Shown here one piece after another: positions 1 to 5,084 of a DNA stretch of 7,493 nucleotides (positions are counted from its first letter, which is position 1; each line of letters starts with the position of its first letter). The stretch is taken from NCBI GenBank assembly GCA_030631705.1, contig DAOVKQ010000024.1:1-7493 (forward strand), given 5' to 3'. A program made the translations under genes and the position numbers. Origin of the DNA: Candidatus Omnitrophota bacterium (GTDB lineage: Bacteria; Omnitrophota; Gorgyraeia; Duberdicusellales; 4484-171). The notes beneath the pieces were generated by a model. That model was not told where the DNA came from, did no database searches, and worked only from the letters and a program-made list of their open reading frames with translations.

Positions 1-202
1 AGGCCTCAACTTGCTCAAGACTTAACTTATTGCCCTCAATTGCAGTTGACGAATGAGTAGTGCGAAGTAACGCCTGACGCCGTAATTTCGCTTCCCATTT
101 AGGAACTAACTACGCCTGCTCGATAATCTCACGCGCAGATGCGATATCTGTAAGATTATTTAAAATTTTGTCGGTAATCGTATATTTTGGATTAAATAGC
201 AT
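1..202 (-). pseudogene. Fic-family protein, N-terminal part, interrupted by an in-frame TAG; runs off the window
   Basis: The frame opens with ATG at 202, preceded by a GGAG ribosome binding site seven bases upstream, and stays readable to position 1 apart from one TAG codon (110-112, codon 31). The peptide after the stop contains RRQALLRTTHSSTAIEGNKL (codons 41-60). This is the N-terminal helix region of Fic/DOC proteins, which carries the inhibitory (S/T)xxxE(G/N) motif (S52, E56, G57) of class II Fic enzymes. Such enzymes usually transfer AMP to a hydroxyl side chain of a target protein; their catalytic HPFx(D/E)GN loop would lie beyond the window edge. Homology resumes in the same frame directly after the TAG, so this is a single nonsense change rather than a gene end. 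CAG or AAG would each need one substitution to become TAG. There is no obvious in-frame restart codon just after it. The family call is good; whether the gene is dead, suppressed or mis-sequenced is open. Confidence 0.8.
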
Positions 203-264
203 ATCGTTACTCCAGTAAATGACAACCTAATTTAACCCGTAGCTTATTTCCATATGCAATAGCC

Positions 265-293
265 TATAAATAATTGCCACATCTGAACGTCAA
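265..293 (-). promoter_or_regulatory. possible promoter for the Fic-family gene
   Basis: Three bases after the tRNA-Gln CCA end, the minus strand reads TTGACG (288-293), a five-of-six match to a sigma-70 -35 box. Seventeen bases further is TTTATA (265-270), a poor -10; TATAGG at 19-bp spacing is an alternative. It lies in the 94-nt gap ahead of the Fic-family start codon. This rests on pattern only: the -10 is weak and the spacing ambiguous. Confidence 0.3.
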
Positions 294-296
294 GGT

Positions 297-371
297 TGGC
301 TGCCCCGCATGGACTCGAACCATGGATAACTGATCCAGAATCAGTCGTGTTACCAATTACACTACGGGGCA
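297..371 (-). tRNA. tRNA-Gln (anticodon CUG), CCA encoded
   Basis: The minus strand folds into a full cloverleaf. The seven-pair acceptor stem is TGCCCCG/CGGGGCA, the four-pair D stem GTGT/ACAC encloses a loop with GG, the anticodon stem is ACTGA/TCAGT, and the T arm is CATGG-TTCGAGT-CCATG. All stems are perfectly paired. The anticodon loop TTCTGGA places CTG at positions 34-36, which reads CAG (glutamine). Discriminator G73 and the CCA end (299-297) are encoded. The first pair is U1-A72. That pair is a known recognition feature of bacterial tRNA-Gln, for the GatCAB amidotransferase as well as for GlnRS. The gene lies 97 nt downstream of a small lipoprotein gene, in the same direction as the gltX cluster. 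I see no strong promoter of its own. Confidence 0.97.
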
Positions 372-468
372 AGCCTTAGTTAATGTTATTCTTATAAAGG
401 ACTTTTTCTGCGCGGCGGCTTAATAAAGATTTTCCAATTTCTCACCTGCAAATAGGGCATTACAGTCT

Positions 469-636
469 TTACCACCAGTTCTTCTCAAAATTAGCATCCC
501 ACTTTTTAATCGTATCCCAGTTGTTTTTAGCATCATTGCTTACGCCTTCACTTACGCCTCTTATGGTATTAGCACAGCCTAAGAAAAAACCACATAGCAG
601 CATCAAAAAAACAAAATAACATATTGTCTTACACAT
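469..636 (-). CDS. small lipoprotein, entericidin-like (55 aa)
   Basis: The frame starts at ATG 636 and ends at TAA 469-471. A strong ribosome binding site (AGGAGG, four bases upstream) supports the start. The product opens with a hydrophobic signal segment (residues 5-19) ending in FLGC, with Cys21 the likely lipidated residue; Phe at -3 is a slightly weak lipobox. The mature part is about 35 residues, begins CANTIRGVSEGVSNDAK and is rich in Trp, Lys, Asn and Asp, ending in two tryptophans. The CNT-x-x-G-x-x-x-x-V pattern resembles the entericidin (EcnA/EcnB) group of tiny cell-envelope lipoproteins, whose roles are poorly defined in most bacteria. Its ATG overlaps the stop codon of the gltX remnant (TAATG), so it was probably translationally coupled to that gene. 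The reading frame and lipoprotein nature are well supported; the family name is tentative. Confidence 0.75.
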   Translation of the reverse strand: MCKTICYFVFLMLLCGFFLGCANTIRGVSEGVSNDAKNNWDTIKKWDANFEKNWW

Positions 637-640
637 TATC

Positions 641-646
641 CCTCCT
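641..646 (-). promoter_or_regulatory. ribosome binding site of the small lipoprotein, inside the gltX remnant tail
   Basis: AGGAGG on the minus strand, four bases before ATG 636. These bases also encode the last Lys-Glu-Gly codons of the gltX remnant, so the end of that gene has been kept under selection as a translation signal. Confidence 0.75.
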
Positions 647-840
647 TTTTCCAGTAATCAGCCAAACGCTTGAGACGATTAATTCCTCTCTTGCTACCCA
701 AAACCTCTATCGTTTCAAATAAACCCGAGCCTATACGCCTTCCTGTAAGCGCTACCCTTACAGGGGGGTGAACTAAATCGCGCGCCTTCAGCCCCCAGTT
801 CTTTGGCGACTGAGCGAAATTCTTTTTCTTCAGCAACACT

Positions 841-928
841 TTTATATTCTTTTATCGCGGTTGCTCCGAATCTTTTTGATATCTTTCCGCCTTCGGGAGA
901 CAAAATCATGGGAAGATGGGCAAACTGG
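841..928 (-). repeat. direct repeat, copy 1: KMSKS block of the gltX remnant
   Basis: This 88-base stretch matches 2190-2277 with three differences (849, 880, 889) and no gaps. The match stops abruptly on the right at 928/2277. The change at 880 turns KMSKR into KISKR. Sequence outside the block is far less similar. Confidence 0.92.
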
Positions 929-959
929 AACAATAGAGGTTGAATCATTATTGTCTCAA

Positions 960-1346
960 TTATTGTATTTTGTATTTTTCAACAATATAATAAAAAAACT
1001 CCCAGCCCCGGCCGGCGTATTCTCCACCTTCAAACACAACGGGAGTTAATTCATTATTGGTTACTTCTCCGTCAAAGTGCACAATTCGCGTATAATAATA
1101 CAAAACTTCAAACGTTTTATTCTCCGCTTTCAGTGTTTCTTCATAATAAGGATTTCTTAAACTTCTTATTTCGGGAAACTTCCTTGTTTCCTGATTCATA
1201 ATTTTAAGCACTTCGTATTTTGTCATGTTATCAGAAAGCTGTTTTAAGTTCTCATGGTTTGTTCCTACGAATTCCGCGATAAGATGTCCTTCAGTAGTAA
1301 CACATCCCGTTAATAAAATACTGATTAAAACGATTAAAAATCTCAT
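960..1346 (-). CDS. DUF3192-like lipoprotein (128 aa)
   Basis: The product has a clear lipoprotein signal: a charged start (MR), a hydrophobic stretch at 3-13 and a perfect lipobox LTGC with Cys15. Val16 at +2 gives no inner-membrane retention signal. Residues 33-50 (ENLKQLSDNMTKYEVLKIM) look like the SmpA/OmlA-type 'GM(T/S)xxEVLxIMG' helix. The later part has LYYYT, then DGEVTNNELTPVVFEGG and a terminal GRGWEFF. This matches my recollection of DUF3192 proteins, where a YYxT, a DG and an E-x-TPxVF motif are followed by a Gly/Trp end. The family's function is not established; a cell-envelope role is likely by location. Its ATG overlaps the TGA of the preceding small gene (ATGA, 1343-1346), so the two are probably co-translated; only a weak GGA ribosome site is present. 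Confidence 0.75.
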   Translation of the reverse strand: MRFLIVLISILLTGCVTTEGHLIAEFVGTNHENLKQLSDNMTKYEVLKIMNQETRKFPEIRSLRNPYYEETLKAENKTFEVLYYYTRIVHFDGEVTNNELTPVVFEGGEYAGRGWEFFYYIVEKYKIQ

Positions 1347-1495
1347 TTTTTATCCATTAAAGCTTTTTCTATCAAAACTCTTAATTGATTGACCATTGCG
1401 CGGGGAAGGATAAACTGGGATTTAAGCGCGGGGGTAGAAATTATAAATTCAAACATATCGGGATTTTTAGGAATCCTGCGTATCGATACATTCAT
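1343..1495 (-). CDS. small hypothetical protein (50 aa) between gltX and a lipoprotein
   Basis: I do not recognise this gene. The preferred start is ATG 1495, because TAAGG lies five bases before it. The product begins MNVSIRRIPKNPDMFEF, then IISTPALKSQFILPRAMV, and ends in a basic helix (LRVLIEKALMDKK). The alternation suggests a few beta strands followed by one amphipathic helix, loosely like small DUF3467-type proteins, but I would not assign that family. No signal peptide or membrane segment is visible. It begins 34 bases after the gltX stop and its TGA overlaps the ATG of the lipoprotein gene, so it sits firmly in the transcription unit. A TTG at 1555 in the same frame would give 70 residues overlapping gltX, but it has a poorer ribosome site. 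Confidence 0.6.
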   Translation of the reverse strand: MNVSIRRIPKNPDMFEFIISTPALKSQFILPRAMVNQLRVLIEKALMDKK

Positions 1496-1500
1496 ATTAA

Positions 1501-1505
1501 CCTTA
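1501..1505 (-). promoter_or_regulatory. ribosome binding site choosing the ATG start of the 50-aa protein
   Basis: TAAGG on the minus strand with a five-base spacer (TTAAT) before ATG 1495. This favours the short form over the TTG start at 1555. Confidence 0.5.
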
Positions 1506-1529
1506 GCCAATGCAGCCTCCGCTACAAAA

Positions 1530-2828
1530 CTATCCTTTATTCTGCCAGTAATCAATCAATCTCTTGAGGCGCGCTAAAACTCTTTCTTTCCCCAACACTT
1601 CCATGGTTTCAAACAACCCCGGGCCTACTTTTCCTCCGCTAAGAGCAACTCTTACCGGATGTACAAGGTCACGTACTTTTAAACCCGCGTCCTGGGCCAC
1701 GGCGCGAAATTCTTTTTCTATAATCATTTTATCAAAACTCTCAAGGCCACTAAACCTTTCGCTGAGAATTTTCGTCTCTGGGGATAAATCCCGGTTTAAA
1801 ATATCCCGCGTTTCAGGGGAAAAACTATAGTCATCATAAAAACAGAAATAAGCCCGGCTTATAAAATCCGAAAGCTTTCTCAGCCTGGTCTTAAACAGCT
1901 CAGCAACACTTTCGAGATAATCTTTTTTTGTGTTCTCCGGTAAGAAATCCCTGCTTTCTAAATATTCTTTTAAACATTCTCCAAGCGCCTGCGCCGGCAT
2001 ATTTTTTATATGTTCTGAATTTATCCAGTCCAACTTCTCCAAAGAAAAGGCAGCGGCTGTTTTATTCACATCCTTTATGTCAAAAAGAGAAGCGGCTTCT
2101 TTTAATCCTATGATTTCCCGGTCGTCTTTCGGCGACCACCCTAAAAGAAGAAGATAATTAGTGAGTGCTTGCGGCAGGTATCCATCCGCTTTATATTGTT
2201 TTATCGCGGTTGCTCCGAATCTTTTTGACATCTTTCCCCCTTCGGGAGACAAAATCATGGGAAGATGGGCAAACTGGGGAATTTCAAAGCCTAAGGCTTT
2301 ATAAATTAAAATCTGCTTGGGGGTATTGGGAATATGGTCTTCGCCCCGTATCACGTGGGTTATGCCTAATAAGGCATCGTCTACACAACAGGCAAAACTA
2401 TAAGTAGGCGTGCCATCCGACTTAATCAAAACTTCACTCTCTCTGGGGAGTTCGGAAAATTCAATGCCTCCCCGGATTAAATCATTAAATTCTATTTTCT
2501 CAAATTGATACTTGAATACTATTGCTCCGTCTTCGCGCGCCGCTTTGTTATTATCGAGCAGTTTTTGAGCATACTCGCGGTATAAATCAAACCTCCGGGA
2601 CTGGTAATAAACCTCATCCCAGCGCAACCCAAGCCATCTGAGCGAATCCATAATTTCATTTAGAAATTCATCCCGGGAACGCTTAAGGTCGGTATCTTCT
2701 ATGCGTAAAATAAAGGAAGCATTGTATTTTTTCGCAAATAACCAGTTAAAAAGCGCGGTTCTCGCGCTGCCGATATGTAAAAATCCCGTAGGGGAAGGGG
2801 CAAATCTTACTTTTAATCCTTTACTCAC
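1530..2828 (-). CDS. gltX: glutamyl-tRNA synthetase (compact form, 432 aa)
   Basis: This class I aminoacyl-tRNA synthetase attaches glutamate to tRNA-Glu and, in bacteria lacking GlnRS, often to tRNA-Gln as well. The HIGH-type signature is in FAPSPTGFLHIGSARTAL (residues 9-26), the Rossmann fold continues with LRIEDTD (41-47), and the KMSKS loop is KMSKR (199-203) after LSPEGG. IRGEDHIPNTPKQ (160-172) and YLLLLGWSP are typical family blocks. The all-helical anticodon-binding region spans roughly 300-432. At 432 residues it is shorter than the usual 460-490. The gap falls after residue ~98, where KAARED runs straight into GAIVFK, so the usual Cys-bearing stretch is absent. The start is GTG 2828: an in-frame stop (2835-2837) lies just upstream and no ATG precedes the signature, although the ribosome site is weak. 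It begins 13 bases after the dxs stop. Confidence 0.97.
   Translation of the reverse strand: MSKGLKVRFAPSPTGFLHIGSARTALFNWLFAKKYNASFILRIEDTDLKRSRDEFLNEIMDSLRWLGLRWDEVYYQSRRFDLYREYAQKLLDNNKAAREDGAIVFKYQFEKIEFNDLIRGGIEFSELPRESEVLIKSDGTPTYSFACCVDDALLGITHVIRGEDHIPNTPKQILIYKALGFEIPQFAHLPMILSPEGGKMSKRFGATAIKQYKADGYLPQALTNYLLLLGWSPKDDREIIGLKEAASLFDIKDVNKTAAAFSLEKLDWINSEHIKNMPAQALGECLKEYLESRDFLPENTKKDYLESVAELFKTRLRKLSDFISRAYFCFYDDYSFSPETRDILNRDLSPETKILSERFSGLESFDKMIIEKEFRAVAQDAGLKVRDLVHPVRVALSGGKVGPGLFETMEVLGKERVLARLKRLIDYWQNKG
2190..2277 (-). repeat. direct repeat, copy 2: KMSKS block of the intact gltX
   Basis: Partner of the block at 841-928: 85 of 88 bases are identical, including nearly all third codon positions. 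It encodes GltX residues 185-213. Confidence 0.92.
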
Positions 2829-2841
2829 GATAATTTATCTA

Positions 2842-4725
2842 TTATATTAACTTTGTCTTTCCTGATAATTGTTTCTTGAGAATATCACCTATGCTGTCAG
2901 CTAAAGACTCGCCGTCTAAGCCGTAAATCTTAAAAAGTTCTTTACGGCTCGCAAAAGTAGAAAATTCATCGGGTATGCCAAACCGTTTTACCTTTATCCT
3001 GTCCAAATAATTATTTGCTCCATAAAAATCCAAAACCGAGCTCCCAAACCCGCCGGACAAAACGTTTTCTTCAACTGTGCATATTAGTCCAAAATTATCC
3101 CCGATAAAAGCGAGTATGTCTTTGTCTATCGGTTTTATAAAACGCGCGTTTACCAGAAACGCGTTTATTCCTCTTTTTTCCAATATTTCCGCTGCCGCGA
3201 CAGCTTCCCTGACTGTTGAACCTATTGCCATAATGCACACGTCCTTACCCTTATTTAACACTTGCGCTTTGCCTAAGATTATCTTTTCCCCGGGAGCCAA
3301 AGAATAAGCTTCTCCTTTAGGATAGCGTATGCTCACCGGGCAATCCAGCTCAAGAGAAAACTCTATCATATCTTCCAGCTCCTGTTTGTCTTTCGGCGCC
3401 ATACAAACTATACCGGGAACCATCTTTAAATAGCCGATATCGAACACTCCGTGATGGGTAGGCCCGTCTTCACCTACCAAACCGGCCCGGTCTATACAAA
3501 ACGTTACCGGAACATTCTGCAAGGCCACATCGTGAATAACCTGATCAAGTGAACGCTGCAAGAAGGTAGAATAAATCGCGACAAACGGCCTCAGGCCCTG
3601 CTTGGCCAAGCCGCTGGCAAAACCTACAGCATGCTGTTCCGCTATCCCCACATCAAAAAACCTCTGAGGATACTTTTCCTTAAATACGCCTAAGCCGGTT
3701 CCTCTTGTCATAGCGGCAGTAATTGCCACAACACGGTTATCTTCACCGGCCAAAGAAGTTAATTTTTCTCCCATAACCTGGCTAAAACTGATTTCGTTTT
3801 TCTTTATGAAATCCCCTGCTTTTACGGAAAACCTGGAAGCACCGTGAAATTCTTCCGCGTTATCTTCGGCGAATTTATAACCTTTACCTTTTATGGTTAT
3901 TACATGCAAAATCTTCGGGCCTTTTAAAGGAAGAATATTCCGTAAGTTAGGTATCAACGCTGATAAATCATGCCCTTTTAAGGGGCCGAAATAACGAAAT
4001 CCTAACTCTTCGAAAAATACGCCGGGAACAATAATGCTCTTCAATGCTTCTTCAAACTTCCTTGCCGCGTGAGCGAATTTTTTAGCAAACGGAGGAAGCT
4101 TTTTCAAAAAATCCTCTAATTCATGCCGGATGCGGTTATATATAGGTAAAGAAAGAATTTTTGTAAGGTAATTGCTTAAAGCTCCTACAGAGGAAGAGAT
4201 GCTCATCTCATTGTGATTAAGAATAACCAATATGTCGCTCTGACTATGCCCGCAATGGTTTAACGCTTCAAAGCACATCCCTCCGGTCAAGGAACCATCT
4301 CCGATTACAGCTACGGTTTTGGAGCTATTCTTTTTTATTTTTTTTGCCTCAGAAATCCCTTGAGCCCAGGAAACAGCGGTTGAGGCATGGCCGGAGATAT
4401 AAACATCATGGACAGATTCCTTAGGATCAGGAAATCCGCTGATACCTTTATACTCTCTTAATTTAATGAATTCATTTTTCCTGCCGGTAATAATCTTGTG
4501 CGCGTATGCCTGATGGCCGACATCAAAGATAATAGCGTCTTCCGGCGTATTCATGCAATAATGCAGGGCAAGACAAATCTCTACCGCGCCCAAAGAAGAA
4601 GCAAGGTGCCCCCCTTTCTGAGAAACGCTCTCTATAATAAAATCGCGGATATCCTGAGCCAAAATCCCTAACTCATCAATATTGAGTTTCTTTATATCGT
4701 CGGGAGAATTTATTTTCTCTAACAT
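2842..4725 (-). CDS. dxs: 1-deoxy-D-xylulose-5-phosphate synthase (627 aa)
   Basis: This thiamine-diphosphate enzyme condenses pyruvate with glyceraldehyde 3-phosphate. It is the first step of the MEP route to isoprenoids, and its product also feeds thiamine and pyridoxal synthesis; it acts in the cytoplasm. Domain order is complete. The N-terminal ThDP domain has GGHLASSLG (His40) and DVGHQAY (His71), GDGSLTGG at 142-149 and the metal-site NEM at 172-174. His294 lies in EEFHGAS. The pyrimidine-binding domain has IAEQHA (Glu363) and GEDGPTHHG, and a C-terminal transketolase domain follows. Length is normal for the family (about 620-640). The usual LNDNEM reads LNHNEM, a change beside the metal ligands. 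The ATG at 4725 has a GAGG site eight bases upstream and overlaps the pilZ stop by seven bases, suggesting coupling. Confidence 0.98.
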   Translation of the reverse strand: MLEKINSPDDIKKLNIDELGILAQDIRDFIIESVSQKGGHLASSLGAVEICLALHYCMNTPEDAIIFDVGHQAYAHKIITGRKNEFIKLREYKGISGFPDPKESVHDVYISGHASTAVSWAQGISEAKKIKKNSSKTVAVIGDGSLTGGMCFEALNHCGHSQSDILVILNHNEMSISSSVGALSNYLTKILSLPIYNRIRHELEDFLKKLPPFAKKFAHAARKFEEALKSIIVPGVFFEELGFRYFGPLKGHDLSALIPNLRNILPLKGPKILHVITIKGKGYKFAEDNAEEFHGASRFSVKAGDFIKKNEISFSQVMGEKLTSLAGEDNRVVAITAAMTRGTGLGVFKEKYPQRFFDVGIAEQHAVGFASGLAKQGLRPFVAIYSTFLQRSLDQVIHDVALQNVPVTFCIDRAGLVGEDGPTHHGVFDIGYLKMVPGIVCMAPKDKQELEDMIEFSLELDCPVSIRYPKGEAYSLAPGEKIILGKAQVLNKGKDVCIMAIGSTVREAVAAAEILEKRGINAFLVNARFIKPIDKDILAFIGDNFGLICTVEENVLSGGFGSSVLDFYGANNYLDRIKVKRFGIPDEFSTFASRKELFKIYGLDGESLADSIGDILKKQLSGKTKLI

Positions 4726-5084
4726 GATTCACGCCTCAAAATGTCATCCACCACTTCTTCGATAATCACCATATCGTCATGAGTTATGTCTACAAACTCC
4801 AACCCTATATCAAAAACCAATTCTTCATCTGAAACACCGCCCTTATCTGCCAGTCTCCAAACAACCCGCCCTTTACATTGAATGACTTTATTTTTATCTA
4901 AAAAAAGTTCCAGCCCCACTATGCTAAGAACAGTCAAATTTTCTTTCACCTTTACCTCTATCCCTCCACAGCTAATACTCTCGGTATGCGTTACTATAGT
5001 ATGCTCCTTGGGCAGATATATTGTAATCTTGCAGGGAAAATTTGCCCGGGGGAACCTTCTTCTCTCTTGACCGTAGGAATTCAA
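4719..5084 (-). CDS. PilZ-domain protein (121 aa), likely c-di-GMP receptor
   Basis: This is a single-domain protein. An N-terminal RRRFPR (residues 8-13) gives the RxxxR half of the PilZ c-di-GMP site. The second half, normally (D/N)xSxxG, appears as S36-I-S-C-G-G41 in HTESISCGGIEV, so the first residue is Ser rather than Asp or Asn. The beta-barrel end FDIGLEFVDI (91-100) and a C-terminal helix (103-117) are typical. There is no membrane segment, so it should be a cytoplasmic adaptor; its partner is unknown. The start is TTG 5084, supported by an excellent AAGGAGG site four bases upstream and by the TTGA overlap with the ymdB stop; no ATG is available. The altered motif may weaken ligand binding, but the fold assignment is good. 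Confidence 0.87.
   Translation of the reverse strand: MNSYGQERRRFPRANFPCKITIYLPKEHTIVTHTESISCGGIEVKVKENLTVLSIVGLELFLDKNKVIQCKGRVVWRLADKGGVSDEELVFDIGLEFVDITHDDMVIIEEVVDDILRRESC

Larger units (their letters stand above)
636..928 (-). pseudogene. gltX: remnant of a second glutamyl-tRNA synthetase gene (gltX)
   Basis: Two pieces of a GluRS are joined here. Bases 841-928 encode the KMSKS-loop block (QFAHLPMILSPEGG, then KISKRFG), matching residues 185-213 of the intact GltX at 1530-2828. Bases 639 to about 825 encode a C-terminal tail (EKEFR to DYWKKEG) matching residues 371-432. The first ~184 codons, including the HIGS motif and tRNA-acceptor region, are gone, as are about 156 codons between the two pieces. 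A run of five G (plus-strand C5, 792-796) shifts the frame: with four G, the Leu-Gly-Leu-Lys reading continues into the tail. A run of six (763-768) adds one proline (HPPVRV against HPVRV). The tail is roughly 68% identical to the live protein, so the copy is old or came from a diverged paralogue. It cannot make an active enzyme. Confidence 0.9.

Noticed and set aside
372..430. Possible tRNA promoter (TATAAG at about 394-399)
   Set aside because: No recognisable -35 box at suitable spacing; the tRNA could equally be transcribed from upstream genes.
930..954. ACAATA...TATTGT inverted repeat beside the left edge of the gltX homology
   Set aside because: Six-base arms with a 13-base loop in AT-rich DNA are expected by chance; no transposon end features or target duplication were seen.
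992..1020. GC-rich stretch followed by seven T on the minus strand, like a terminator
   Set aside because: It lies inside the lipoprotein coding sequence (GRGWEFF codons), and the GCCGGC palindrome is too short to form a convincing stem next to the T run.
861..1049. Plus-strand open frame over the gltX remnant
   Set aside because: It is antisense to the KMSKS block; a similar frame (2165-2407) lies over the other copy only because the DNA is repeated.
1343..1555. 70-residue version of the small protein after gltX, starting at TTG
   Set aside because: The ATG at 1495 has a better ribosome site, and the extra N-terminal part overlaps the gltX coding end; the short form is preferred but the long one is not excluded.
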